64,000 nt of DNA from an uncultured Rhodocyclaceae bacterium (GCA_934271525.1 CAKQRL010000001.1:195103-259102); one strand, 5' to 3'; counted from the first letter of the stretch, positions 33,194-42,794 are shown. Program-made: numbers and translations. Notes: generated by a model from the letters alone, not told the origin.

Positions 33194-34990
33194 TTAAATT
33201 TTTTGGTAAATTTCCCCGCCTTTTTGTTGAAATTCTATGGCTTTTTCTTTCAAACCTTCTTGCGCAAATTGCCGCACTTCTTCTGTGATTTTCATTGAAC
33301 AAAAATGCGGGCCGCACATGGAACAAAAATGCGCCACTTTGGCGGATTCTTTGGGCAAGGTTTCATCGTGAAAACTTTGCGCTTTCAAAGGGTCAAGGCT
33401 TAATGCAAATTGGTCATTCCAGCGGAATTCATAACGCGCTTTGGAAAGCGCATTGTCGCGGATTTGCGCGCCTTTTAAACCTTTTGCCAAGTCTGCCGCG
33501 TGCGCGGCAAGTTTGTAAGTAACAATGCCTTCCCGAACATCGTTTTTGTCTGGCAAACCCAAATGTTCTTTGGGTGTTACATAGCAAAGCATTGCCGTGC
33601 CATACCAACCAATCATTGCCGCGCCAATGGCGCTGGTAATGTGGTCGTAACCGGGCGCAATATCGGTTACAAGCGGCCCCAAAGTATAAAAAGGCGCTTC
33701 AAAGCAATCTTTTAATTCCTTGGTGACGTTTTCTTTAATCATCTGCATAGGAATATGCCCGGGACCTTCAATCATCACTTGAATATCGTGTTGCCAAGCA
33801 ATTTTGGTCAGTTCCCCCAAAGTTTTGAGTTCATCAAATTGTGCTTGGTCGTTGGCATCATAAATAGAACCCGGGCGCAAGCCATCGCCCAAGCTAAACG
33901 CCACGTTGTAGGTTTTCATAATGGCGCAAATTTCTTCAAAATGCGTGTATAAAAAACTCTCTTTGTGGTGCGCCAAACACCATTTCGCCATAATGGAGCC
34001 GCCGCGGCTCACAATGCCGGTTAAGCGCTCAGCCGTTTCAGGCACATAACGCAACAACACGCCCGCGTGAATGGTAAAGTAATCCACACCTTGTTCGGCT
34101 TGTTCAATCAAAGTATCGCGAAAGAGTTCCCACGTTAATTCTTCGGCTTTGCCATCTACTTTTTCTAATGCTTGATACATCGGCACGGTGCCGATAGGCA
34201 CAGGAGAATTGCGGATAATCCATTCGCGCGTTTCATGGATATTTTTGCCGGTGGATAAATCCATCACGGTATCCGCGCCCCAACGAATTGCCCAGAGCAT
34301 TTTTTCAATTTCTTCTTCAATAGAAGAACCCAAAGCGGAATTGCCAATGTTGGCATTGATTTTGGTTAAAAAATTGCGCCCGATAATCATCGGTTCCACT
34401 TCGGGATGATTGATATTGCAAGGCAAAATGGCGCGGCCTTGTGCAATTTCATTGCGAACAAATTCGGGCGTAATTTCTTTTAAATTTGCGCCAAAATCTT
34501 GTCCTGAATGTTGCTTTGTTAAAACTTTCAACAATTTGGGATTGTCTTTTAAAGAATCCAAATACGCCGCACGATTTTGATTTTCGCGTATGGCCACAAA
34601 CTCCATTTCTGGGGTAACAATGCCCTTTTTGGCATAATGCATTTGGCTCACATTGTTGCCGTTTTTGGCGCGCCGCGGCATTTTTAAAACGGGAAAATTC
34701 TCTTCACTTGCCAACTTTTGCAAGGTGGTTTGGGATGAAAATGCCGCGAGTTCTTCGGTGTCGCTTCGCTCAATAATCCAAGGCGCACAAACGGCTGGCA
34801 AGCCTTTTTTGATATCAACATTTTGCGATTCATCGCCAAAAGCACCTAGCGTGTCATAAACAAAAACGGGTGGGTTGTTTTCTGCACCTGTTGGGGATTG
34901 CGTAATTTCGCGCATCGGCACGCGCAAGTCGGCGCGAGAACCGGCAACATAAATGCGGCGCGATTGTGGGAATGGTTGAATATTTTTCAT
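33194..34990 (-). CDS. thiC: Phosphomethylpyrimidine synthase ThiC
   Basis: 598 aa radical-SAM-type enzyme that makes HMP-phosphate from AIR for thiamine. The C-terminal CSMCGPHFCSM supplies the [4Fe-4S] cysteines, and GADTVMDLSTGKNIHETREW, NSPVPIGTVP and EGPGHIPMQMI are core signatures. Normal length, no defect seen. Only 53 bp separate its ATG from the divergent hrpA start, too little for a TPP riboswitch, which commonly precedes thiC in proteobacteria. Confidence 0.97.
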   Translation of the reverse strand: MKNIQPFPQSRRIYVAGSRADLRVPMREITQSPTGAENNPPVFVYDTLGAFGDESQNVDIKKGLPAVCAPWIIERSDTEELAAFSSQTTLQKLASEENFPVLKMPRRAKNGNNVSQMHYAKKGIVTPEMEFVAIRENQNRAAYLDSLKDNPKLLKVLTKQHSGQDFGANLKEITPEFVRNEIAQGRAILPCNINHPEVEPMIIGRNFLTKINANIGNSALGSSIEEEIEKMLWAIRWGADTVMDLSTGKNIHETREWIIRNSPVPIGTVPMYQALEKVDGKAEELTWELFRDTLIEQAEQGVDYFTIHAGVLLRYVPETAERLTGIVSRGGSIMAKWCLAHHKESFLYTHFEEICAIMKTYNVAFSLGDGLRPGSIYDANDQAQFDELKTLGELTKIAWQHDIQVMIEGPGHIPMQMIKENVTKELKDCFEAPFYTLGPLVTDIAPGYDHITSAIGAAMIGWYGTAMLCYVTPKEHLGLPDKNDVREGIVTYKLAAHAADLAKGLKGAQIRDNALSKARYEFRWNDQFALSLDPLKAQSFHDETLPKESAKVAHFCSMCGPHFCSMKITEEVRQFAQEGLKEKAIEFQQKGGEIYQKI

Positions 34991-35036
34991 TTTTCGTTTT
35001 TGGGTAAAATTTTCGCTATTTTAAAAAAAATTTTGG

Positions 35037-35047
35037 GTTCACCGTGG
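35037..35047. repeat. Dispersed repeat, single right arm providing the hrpA start
   Basis: GTTCACCGTGG followed by AAAA; GTG at 35044 opens hrpA. The only repeat arm found in a divergent promoter gap. Confidence 0.8.
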
Positions 35048-38000
35048 AAAATTCCAAAAATTTGCCAAACTTGCCGATTTTTGAAAAGGAATCGGCGATT
35101 GTTGCCGCATTAGAAAAAAATCAAGTCGTTATTGTTGCCGGCGCCACAGGTTCGGGCAAATCCACGCAACTTGCCAAAATTGTTTTAAAAGCAGGCTTGG
35201 GGCAGAAAATTGCCCACACGCAACCGCGCCGCTTGGCGGCAAGAACCTTAGCCGCTCGGGTTGCTGATGAATTAAATATGCCAATAGGCAGCGGCGTGGG
35301 TTTGGAATTGCGTTTTGTAAATGAAACAAGCGAGAATGATTGTATTACTTTTTTAACCGATGGTTTATTACTTTCTAAAATAACGCGCGATAAACTTTTA
35401 AATCAATACGATACCATTATTATTGACGAAGCGCACGAGCGGAGTTTGAATATTGATTTTCTCTTGGCGTATTTAAAAATTTTAATTCAAAAACGCAAAG
35501 ATTTAAAAATAATTATTACCAGCGCCACGATTGATACCGATAAATTTTCAAAACATTTTAATAATGCACCGATTATTGAAGTATCAGGCAAGTTATTCCC
35601 CGTAAATATTCATTATTTAAATGAAGAAATGGCGAATGTGGATTTGTTAGAAAAAACAGCCGATATTGTAGAAAATTTAAATGGTAAAAAAGGCGATATT
35701 TTAATTTTTTTAGGGGGTGAAAAGGATATTGCAGAAACAATTAAAATATTGCGCAAACGCCCAAGTTTGAAAAACATGGAATTTTTGCCGCTTTATGCGC
35801 GATTAGCGCCACAAAAACAAGCGCGGGTTTTTGAATTATCAAAAACACAACGCGTGATTTTGGCAACCAACGTGGCCGAAACTTCGCTCACTGTGCCGAA
35901 TATTCGCTTTGTGATTGATTGGGGTTTGGCAAGAATCAAACGTTACGCTTACCACCAAAGAATTGAACGCCTGCCGATTGAAAAAATTTCGCAAGCCTCG
36001 GCAAATCAACGCGCAGGGCGCTGCGGGCGACTTTCAAGCGGCGAATGTTTTCGGCTTTATACCCAAAGCGATTTTGAAACTCGCCCCGCTTTTACGCCGC
36101 CCGAGATTTTGCGCGCAAATTTGGCGAATGTGGTTTTAAAAATGCGGGCATTGCATTTTAATAATACGGATTTATTTTTGGAATCTCCGCCTCAAAAAGC
36201 GTGGAGCGATGCGGAAAAAACCTTAAAAGAATTGAATGCTTTAAATGAAAATAACGGTTTAACAAAAATAGGAAAACGTTTAGCCGATTTGCCCATTGAC
36301 GCGCGGCTTGGACGCATTTTATTAGCAGCGGAACATTTAAATGTTTTAAATGAAATGCTAATTATTGTTGCTGCTATTTCTGTGCCTAATTTATTAGATG
36401 AAAATCCACGGTCAACTGAATATTTTTTTGAAAAAAATAATCCGTTTACCGTGGAAAAACAGCGTTCTGTTTTTATGGATTATTTATCATTATGGAATAA
36501 AAGAAAAAACAACCATTCGCCAAAGTTTAAAGAATGGAGTGAGATTTATTTTCAACTCAAAAAAATATTTCAACCGAAAAAATCTGTTTTAAAATCTGCC
36601 CCAGATTTTTATAAAAAAATACACGGCGCGATTTTAACCGGTTTTTTGGGTTTTATCGGCTTTAAAAGCGATGAAAAAGGTTTATACCAAGGCGTTAAAA
36701 ATCTGCGTTTTTATTTGCACCCGAAATTAACAATTAAAAATCCACCGCGTTGGATTGTGGCAAACGAGTTGGTTGAAACAAGCCGACTTTTTGCCAGCGC
36801 CTTTGCGCAAATTGAACCCGAATGGATTGAATCAGCGGCTTATAACTTAATTCAAAAACAATTTTTGGAACCGCATTGGGAAAAAAAATCGCAAGCCGTC
36901 ATTGCTTATGAAAAAATTACGCTTTGGGGTTTAACGATTATTCCCAAACGGCGTGTTTTGTTTGGAGAAAAAGATAAAGCATTGTCGCGCCAAATATTTA
37001 TTCAAAATGCCTTGGTACAAATGGATTTGCCTGTGGCGTTTTTAAACCGATGGGCATTTATTCAAAATAATTTAAAAATTATTCAAAAAATAAAAGAAAT
37101 GGAAATAAAACAACGGCGGCAAGATATTTTAATTGATGATAGTTTGATTTTTGATTTTTACAATGCGCATATTGATGCCAATGTTTATGATTTGAAAAGT
37201 TTTGAAGTGTGGTTGAAACATAACCCCAAAACGCTATTTTTATCGCAAAAAGATTTGATGAATCACCAAGCCAATGGCATAACCAATGAAAAATTTCCAT
37301 CCTTTTTAAAAATTGGTGAAAAAGCATATCCCTTGATTTATAACTTTGCGCCCAATGATGCAATGGATGGCGTTACTATTCAAATACCGCTATTGGATTT
37401 AAAAAACATTCCCTCCAAATGTTTGGAATGGTTGGTGCCCGGACTCATTAAAAACAAAGTATTGTTTTTGCTCAAAAGCTTGCCGCAAAAATACCGCGTG
37501 AAGATTCAACCATTAGAAACTTTTACTGATGATTTTTTGGCAAAAGAAGATTTAAATTTAAACGATGGCATTGTTTTTAATCTTATTCAATTCATGCGCA
37601 CAAAATACGCTTTTGAATCGCGAGGGTGGGCATTAAATGAACAACTTTTTCGCACAGAGAACCTGCCGCATTATTTTTTGATGAATGTTGAATTATTAGA
37701 TGAAAATAAAAATCGCTTGGCACTCTCACGCAATATTGATGATTTAAAAACACAATTTAAAGAATCCGCCAAAAAAGTGTTTGTTGCGCATATTCCAAAA
37801 GAAGAAACACAAGATTTTAAAAATTGGGATTTTGGCGATTTGGATGATTTGATTGAGTTAACCATCGCTGGCGAAAATGTGATTGGTTATCCAGCTTTGT
37901 GTTTTGAAAAAAATCGTTTGTTTTTAAACGTTTTTGATGATTTGGATTCTGCTACTTTGAATCATAAAATCGGTTTGTTGGAATTATTTCAGCGCGTTTT

Positions 38001-38640
38001 GAATGTTTATAAAAAAAGTTTGGAAAAAAACTGTTCTAATAGCCTTTTAATGTTGTTTATGCCTTTGGGCACGGCAGAAGAATTTAAAAAACAATGGTTG
38101 GCGCAGGTTTTTACAGAATGTTGCTTAAATGAACCATTGCCCAAAACCAAGGCTGCTTTTTTAAAACGCGTGGATAAAGCCAAACCCCGCTTAAACCTTG
38201 TGGGGCAAGAGATGGCAAGGTTGCTCACAGAGATTTTGGAATTGTGGCGCAACCAAAAATTAAACAATGTTAAGGCTTTTCCAAACGCTTTGGAAGATTT
38301 GAATCGCCAACGTGATTTTTTAATCCACAAACATTTTATTATTCAAAACTCTTGGGCGCGTTTAAAACAATTTCCGCGTTATTTAAAAGCAATGGATTGG
38401 CGCATTGAAAAAATTCGGCAAAACCCCGCACGGGATTTTCAAAATCAAAAAGCGATTGCTTATTTTTTAAATCTTTATTTGAGAGAAATTAAAAAACACC
38501 CGCAAAATCTTGCTTTAAAAGATTTTTATTTTTTGATTGAAGAATTGCGGATTTCTTTATTTTCAGATGGCAAATTAAAAACGCCAATGCCAATTTCAAT
38601 TAAACGATTAGAAAAAGTTTGGGCTTCTTTAAAATTTTAA
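35044..38640 (+). CDS. hrpA: ATP-dependent RNA helicase HrpA
   Basis: 1198 aa DEAH-box helicase, slightly shorter than the approximately 1300-aa E. coli protein. Walker A GATGSGKST (33-41), DEAH (128-131), SAT motif, and QRAGRCGR (motif VI). HA2 and OB-fold domains and the long HrpA-specific C-terminal domain follow. The start is the GTG of a repeat arm; no better in-frame start is seen nearby. A complete paired repeat is translated in frame at residues about 453-472 (DENPRSTEYFFEKNNPFTVE), in the HA2 region where other HrpA proteins have a variable DPRERP loop. Confidence 0.95.
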   Translation: MENSKNLPNLPIFEKESAIVAALEKNQVVIVAGATGSGKSTQLAKIVLKAGLGQKIAHTQPRRLAARTLAARVADELNMPIGSGVGLELRFVNETSENDCITFLTDGLLLSKITRDKLLNQYDTIIIDEAHERSLNIDFLLAYLKILIQKRKDLKIIITSATIDTDKFSKHFNNAPIIEVSGKLFPVNIHYLNEEMANVDLLEKTADIVENLNGKKGDILIFLGGEKDIAETIKILRKRPSLKNMEFLPLYARLAPQKQARVFELSKTQRVILATNVAETSLTVPNIRFVIDWGLARIKRYAYHQRIERLPIEKISQASANQRAGRCGRLSSGECFRLYTQSDFETRPAFTPPEILRANLANVVLKMRALHFNNTDLFLESPPQKAWSDAEKTLKELNALNENNGLTKIGKRLADLPIDARLGRILLAAEHLNVLNEMLIIVAAISVPNLLDENPRSTEYFFEKNNPFTVEKQRSVFMDYLSLWNKRKNNHSPKFKEWSEIYFQLKKIFQPKKSVLKSAPDFYKKIHGAILTGFLGFIGFKSDEKGLYQGVKNLRFYLHPKLTIKNPPRWIVANELVETSRLFASAFAQIEPEWIESAAYNLIQKQFLEPHWEKKSQAVIAYEKITLWGLTIIPKRRVLFGEKDKALSRQIFIQNALVQMDLPVAFLNRWAFIQNNLKIIQKIKEMEIKQRRQDILIDDSLIFDFYNAHIDANVYDLKSFEVWLKHNPKTLFLSQKDLMNHQANGITNEKFPSFLKIGEKAYPLIYNFAPNDAMDGVTIQIPLLDLKNIPSKCLEWLVPGLIKNKVLFLLKSLPQKYRVKIQPLETFTDDFLAKEDLNLNDGIVFNLIQFMRTKYAFESRGWALNEQLFRTENLPHYFLMNVELLDENKNRLALSRNIDDLKTQFKESAKKVFVAHIPKEETQDFKNWDFGDLDDLIELTIAGENVIGYPALCFEKNRLFLNVFDDLDSATLNHKIGLLELFQRVLNVYKKSLEKNCSNSLLMLFMPLGTAEEFKKQWLAQVFTECCLNEPLPKTKAAFLKRVDKAKPRLNLVGQEMARLLTEILELWRNQKLNNVKAFPNALEDLNRQRDFLIHKHFIIQNSWARLKQFPRYLKAMDWRIEKIRQNPARDFQNQKAIAYFLNLYLREIKKHPQNLALKDFYFLIEELRISLFSDGKLKTPMPISIKRLEKVWASLKF
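36406..36454. repeat. Complete paired repeat inserted in frame within hrpA
   Basis: CCACGGTCAAC at 36406 and GTTTACCGTGG at 36444, 38-bp spacing, T7-G-A7 core. The hrpA frame stays open through the whole element. Confidence 0.92.
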
Positions 38641-38654
38641 ATTGCAAAAAAAAT

Positions 38655-38711
38655 CCACGGTCAACCGATTATTATTTTGATATTGTTAGTGTTTTTGTTC
38701 GTTGACCGTGG
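38655..38711. repeat. Dispersed paired repeat, 46-bp spacing
   Basis: CCACGGTCAAC at 38655 and GTTGACCGTGG at 38701, perfect inverted match with a longer A/T core. Between convergent hrpA and the 38719 gene. Confidence 0.9.
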
Positions 38712-38718
38712 GAAAATA

Positions 38719-39471
38719 TTAAATCATTTCGCGGATTTTTTCCAAAACAATGGGCATTTTGGAAAATACATTCAAACGTGCATTTTCATTTAAAGGGTCG
38801 CGTGCCAAAATATTCACCGCTTTTTCTAATTGTCGCGCAGCACCAGCCACATCGTTTAATTCAATTTGCATGGCTTCTTGCACCAACCAATCGGTGCTCA
38901 ACTGCAAGGTTTCCATATTCGGCGGCAATTCGTTCAAAGCGCTGTGGATTAGTTCCAATTGTTCGGCGGCTTCGTCCAAAAAGAGTTGGTCAATAATTTC
39001 TGAGCGCCCATCGTAATTCAAGGATTCTGCCGATTGCGTCAAACGTTTGGTGAAGTAGGTCAAGCGTGCGTTTAATTCGGGATGCTCCAAATCGGTGTCG
39101 CTCATCACTTCAAAAGTGCTGCAAAGCGCTGCTTTTAAAGAAAAAGCCTGCGGCAAGGTTGCCACGCTTTCATAGCGCCCAACGGCGTTCACCAAGGCTT
39201 CGGCAAAAGGCAGGCAATAAGGATCATTGGTTTTCAAAAGCAAGCGGTAGGTTTGCCATGCCAAATGGTGCAAGGCGTTTAAGCTTTCGTCTTCTTCCAC
39301 CACCAAATTGCGCCATTGAATAAGCAAACGCCGCATGCACACTTGCCACGCATCGTTGACCGTTGGGTCAAAACGGCGCTGTGCTGCTTTTGCCAAAAGC
39401 GGCAAAATGGCATTCAACATATTGGGCAGTTGCACGCGAAAGTCAGAATCAAGAGAAAGAGCAGGTGTCAT
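38719..39471 (-). CDS. Protein of unknown function, helical
   Basis: 250 aa from ATG 39471, chosen because AAAGGAATTGCG precedes it. No signal peptide or membrane helix. All-helical and acidic, with Leu-rich repeats of heptad type near the C-terminus (QLEKAVNILARDPLNENARL). The last segment has a TPR-like look, but I cannot place the family. Alone between hrpA and lgt. An upstream ATG (39492) is less well supported. Confidence 0.7.
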   Translation of the reverse strand: MTPALSLDSDFRVQLPNMLNAILPLLAKAAQRRFDPTVNDAWQVCMRRLLIQWRNLVVEEDESLNALHHLAWQTYRLLLKTNDPYCLPFAEALVNAVGRYESVATLPQAFSLKAALCSTFEVMSDTDLEHPELNARLTYFTKRLTQSAESLNYDGRSEIIDQLFLDEAAEQLELIHSALNELPPNMETLQLSTDWLVQEAMQIELNDVAGAARQLEKAVNILARDPLNENARLNVFSKMPIVLEKIREMI

Positions 39472-39571
39472 CGCAATTCCTTTAAAAAACAATAACTTAT
39501 AGGAAGATATTATGAAATTGCGTGAAGTTTAACTAAAAAAATAAATAAAATCAAATATTATTTTAATTTTT

Positions 39572-40387
39572 TTAAAGTTTTTTATTATTTTCCACGGTAA
39601 ACGATGATTTTTTTTGAAAATGGCAATAAGAAAATAGAATGAAGCCTATCAAAATCATTGGCAAAGATAACCATTGTCCCATTGAAATGAAATAAGATTT
39701 GCCAAAAATGCCATCGTCTGGTTCTCTAAAAAACTCGGTGATAAAACGGCAACAACCATAACCAATTAAGAAAATAGCCGAGATTTTGCCTTGTTGTTTG
39801 GGTTTATAAAACCACAACAAACAAAATAATAAAGCGCCTTCTAATAACATGTGGTAAATCTGTGATGGGTGGCGCGGCAACAAAGAACCCGATTGTGGAA
39901 AAACCATTGCCCACGGCAAATTGGCGTTTGTTATTCTGCCCCACAATTCGCCGTTAATAAAATTGCCTAATCGCCCAAACATTAAACCAAGCGGCACAAG
40001 TGGGGCGATAAAATCGGTGAGTTTTAACCACGCCATTTTGTTTTGATAAACAAAAATAGAAACGGCAAACAAAACGCCCAAAAAACCACCGTGAAAACTC
40101 ATTCCGCCTTGCCAAATTTTGATGATTTCAAATGGTTGGTGAAAATAATAAATGGGATTATAAAAAAGCACTTCGCCCAAGCGCCCGCCCAAAATAATGC
40201 CGATAAAGGCGTAAAATAATAAATCGTCAAATTGTTGATGATTTAAAGGCGCTTGGTTTTGTTTGATTAAATAACGCCCCAAAAAGAGCGCTTGTAAATA
40301 AGCCAAAACATACATTAAACCATACCAATGAATTTTAAAAAATCCTAAATCAAGCGCCACGGGGTTGAAGTTGGGATGCGTTAACAT
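39572..40387 (-). CDS. lgt: Prolipoprotein diacylglyceryl transferase Lgt
   Basis: 271 aa with seven helices. Signatures HWYGLMYVLAY, FHGGFLGVL and the Lgt box GRLGNFINGELWGR are intact; the C-terminal segment has GCCRFITEFFREPD. It transfers diacylglycerol to lipobox cysteines, the first step of lipoprotein maturation upstream of LolCD. The last residues (KKSSFTVENNKKL) are translated dispersed repeat, in the same frame as copies in hrpA, cheZ and rluE-like. Divergent from ilvD. Confidence 0.95.
   Translation of the reverse strand: MLTHPNFNPVALDLGFFKIHWYGLMYVLAYLQALFLGRYLIKQNQAPLNHQQFDDLLFYAFIGIILGGRLGEVLFYNPIYYFHQPFEIIKIWQGGMSFHGGFLGVLFAVSIFVYQNKMAWLKLTDFIAPLVPLGLMFGRLGNFINGELWGRITNANLPWAMVFPQSGSLLPRHPSQIYHMLLEGALLFCLLWFYKPKQQGKISAIFLIGYGCCRFITEFFREPDDGIFGKSYFISMGQWLSLPMILIGFILFSYCHFQKKSSFTVENNKKL
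39592..39602. repeat. Dispersed repeat half copy at the 3' end of lgt
   Basis: CCACGGTAAAC preceded by TTTT and followed by T8-G-A4. Translated on the minus strand as FQKKSSFTVENN, the lgt C-terminus. Confidence 0.8.
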
Positions 40388-40489
40388 TTTGTTTAAAAGG
40401 CATTAAAAAGTTTTGCATTATAAATAAGCAAGTTTGCTTTTAAAAGATTGTAAGCGTTAAAATTGCCGCATTCTATTGGGAGAAATAAT

Positions 40490-42337
40490 ATGCCAGCGTA
40501 TCGCTCACAAACTTCAACACACGGCAGAAATATGGCAGGCGCGCGCGCGTTGTGGCGCGCCACGGGAATGAAGGATGAAGATTTTAATAAGCCCATTATT
40601 GCGGTGGTTAATTCTTTTACGCAATTTGTGCCCGGGCACGTGCATTTAAAAGATATTGGGCAAATGGTGGCGCGCGAAATTGAAAAAGCAGGCGGCGTTG
40701 CCAAGGAATTTAACACCATTGCCATTGATGATGGCATTGCCATGGGGCACGGCGGAATGTTGTATTCACTGCCCAGCCGTGATTTGATTGCCGATTCGGT
40801 GGAATATATGGTCAATGCGCATTGTGCCGATGCGATGATTTGCATTTCCAACTGCGACAAAATCACCCCCGGCATGTTAATGGCGGCGATGCGCTTGAAC
40901 ATTCCATGTGTGTTTGTGTCTGGTGGACCAATGGAAGCGGGCAAAGTGCATAACATCAAAGTGGATTTAATTGACGCGATGATTAAAGCGGGCGATTCCA
41001 CCGTGAGTGAACAAGATGTTGAACATTACGAGCGCTCGGCTTGCCCCACGTGCGGTTCTTGTTCTGGAATGTTTACCGCCAATTCTATGAATTGCCTAAC
41101 CGAAGCCTTGGGGTTGAGTTTGCCGGGCAATGGCACGTTGGTTGCAACGCATCAAAATCGCCAAAAACTTTTTTTAGAAGCGGCGCGTTTAATTGTTCAA
41201 AATGCCAAGCGTTATTACGAAAACGATGATGTTTCGGTTTTGCCGCGCGAAATTGCGCAAAAAGGCGCTTTTGAAAATGCGATGACTTTGGATGTGGCAA
41301 TGGGCGGCTCCACCAACACGGTGTTGCATATTTTGGCGGTGGCGCAAGAAGCGGGCGTGGATTTTACAATGCGTGATATTGACCGCATTTCCAAAAAAAC
41401 GCCGTGTTTGTGCAAAGTGGCGCCCGCCACGCAAAAATACCACGTGGAAGATGTGCATCGTGCAGGCGGTGTGATGGGCATTTTGGGCGAATTAGACCGT
41501 TTGCAGTTAATCAACCGCACAATGCCTAGCGTGTTGATGAAAACCATCGGTGAAGAAATTGATACTTTTGATGTGATGCGTGCGGTGGCAGTTGATGTGC
41601 ATGATTTTTATAAAGCATCGCCCGGCGGCATTCCCAATACACAAGCTTTTTCGCAAAATCAATTTTTCAATGAATTGGATTTAGACCGCACACAAGGTTG
41701 CATTAGGAATGCCGAAAATGCGTATAGTTTGGACGGCGGCTTGGCGGTGCTTTACGGCAACATTGCCGAAGATGGTTGCATTGTGAAAACCGCTGGCGTG
41801 GATGAATCCATTTTGGTTTTTTCGGGCAAAGCGCAAGTTTTTGAAAGCCAAGAAGATGCGGTAGAAGCCATTTTGGGCGGCAAAATCAAAGCTGGCGATG
41901 TGGTGGTGATTCGTTATGAAGGCCCCAAAGGTGGTCCGGGTATGCAGGAAATGCTTTATCCCACTTCTTATTTGAAATCCATGGGTTTGGGCAAAGAATG
42001 CGCACTTTTAACCGATGGGCGTTTTTCGGGCGGCACTTCGGGCTTGTCTATTGGCCACGTCTCACCCGAGGCAGCCAATGGCGGCGCAATTGCTTTAATT
42101 GAAAACGGCGATACGATTAAAATTGATATTCCACAACGCCAAATTCACCTTGCGGTATCTGATTCCGAACTCGCCGAACGGCGGCAAAAAATGCAAGAAA
42201 AGGGGAATGCCGCTTGGCAACCTGAAAATCGCCAACGCTTTGTTTCCAATGCGTTAAAGGCTTATGCGGCAATGGCAACATCGGCGGACAAAGGCGCAGT
42301 GCGTGATATTCAAAAGTTATCGCATTTAATGCCGTAA
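40490..42337 (+). CDS. ilvD: Dihydroxy-acid dehydratase IlvD
   Basis: 615 aa from ATG 40490 after GGGAGAAATA. Cluster-binding cysteines appear in CISNCDKITPGM and CPTCGSCSGMFTANSM, matching the longer, [4Fe-4S] E. coli-type enzyme. C-terminal GRFSGGTSGLSIGHVSPEAA is typical. It dehydrates dihydroxy acids in valine/isoleucine synthesis. The frame extends 27 bp upstream without a better start. Stands alone, not in an ilv operon. Confidence 0.97.
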   Translation: MPAYRSQTSTHGRNMAGARALWRATGMKDEDFNKPIIAVVNSFTQFVPGHVHLKDIGQMVAREIEKAGGVAKEFNTIAIDDGIAMGHGGMLYSLPSRDLIADSVEYMVNAHCADAMICISNCDKITPGMLMAAMRLNIPCVFVSGGPMEAGKVHNIKVDLIDAMIKAGDSTVSEQDVEHYERSACPTCGSCSGMFTANSMNCLTEALGLSLPGNGTLVATHQNRQKLFLEAARLIVQNAKRYYENDDVSVLPREIAQKGAFENAMTLDVAMGGSTNTVLHILAVAQEAGVDFTMRDIDRISKKTPCLCKVAPATQKYHVEDVHRAGGVMGILGELDRLQLINRTMPSVLMKTIGEEIDTFDVMRAVAVDVHDFYKASPGGIPNTQAFSQNQFFNELDLDRTQGCIRNAENAYSLDGGLAVLYGNIAEDGCIVKTAGVDESILVFSGKAQVFESQEDAVEAILGGKIKAGDVVVIRYEGPKGGPGMQEMLYPTSYLKSMGLGKECALLTDGRFSGGTSGLSIGHVSPEAANGGAIALIENGDTIKIDIPQRQIHLAVSDSELAERRQKMQEKGNAAWQPENRQRFVSNALKAYAAMATSADKGAVRDIQKLSHLMP

Positions 42338-42386
42338 AGGTTTACAATGCCGTTTGAATATTGTTTTTTTAACTTTTGGAGGGAAC

Positions 42387-42692
42387 ATGAAAAAGCTCAG
42401 CCTAGCCGTCGTTGCCGCCGCTCTTGTTTTGGCGCCGCAAGCTTATGCGGATGAAGCCTTGGCAAAAGCCAAGAATTGCCGCACTTGCCATGTGGATGAC
42501 AAAAAATTGATCGGCCCAGCGTATAAAGAAGTCGCCGCCAAATACAAGGGCGACCCCAACGCCGTTAAAATGTTGGCAGAAAAAATGCGCAAAGGTGGCA
42601 CGGGCGTGTGGGGCAAAGTGCCGATGCCGCCTAACCCATTGGTCAACGAACAAGAAGCCGAAACCTTGGCAAAATGGGTGTTGTCCAAATAA
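42387..42692 (+). CDS. Small cytochrome c (c-551/c8 type)
   Basis: 101 aa from ATG 42387 (ribosome site TGGAGGG). Sec signal peptide (MKKLSLAVVAAALVLAPQAYA), one haem motif CRTCH and the sixth-ligand Met in KVPMPPNPLV, as in class I c-551/c8 electron carriers of the periplasm. It would need the ccm system of this window for haem attachment. Its own terminator follows at 42711. Confidence 0.92.
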   Translation: MKKLSLAVVAAALVLAPQAYADEALAKAKNCRTCHVDDKKLIGPAYKEVAAKYKGDPNAVKMLAEKMRKGGTGVWGKVPMPPNPLVNEQEAETLAKWVLSK

Positions 42693-42710
42693 ACGCATTG
42701 TTTTTTTACA

Positions 42711-42736
42711 AAAAAGCCTCTTTGGAGGCTTTTTTT
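42711..42736 (+). terminator. Intrinsic terminator after the cytochrome c gene
   Basis: AAAAAGCCTC - TTTG - GAGGCTTTTTTT, 19 bp past the stop codon. Confidence 0.93.
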
Positions 42737-42755
42737 GTGGTTGGAATCAAAAAAT

Positions 42756-42766
42756 CCACGGTCAAC
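42756..42766. repeat. Dispersed repeat, single left arm
   Basis: CCACGGTCAAC followed by a TTG-A7-TTC-A8 core but no right arm, 28 bp before the sirtuin start. Confidence 0.8.
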
Positions 42767-42794
42767 TTGAAAAAAATTCAAAAAAAACAAAACA

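Noticed and set aside
36400..36460. hrpA disrupted by the repeat (pseudogene)
   Set aside because: The frame is open through the element and all helicase motifs on both sides are intact.
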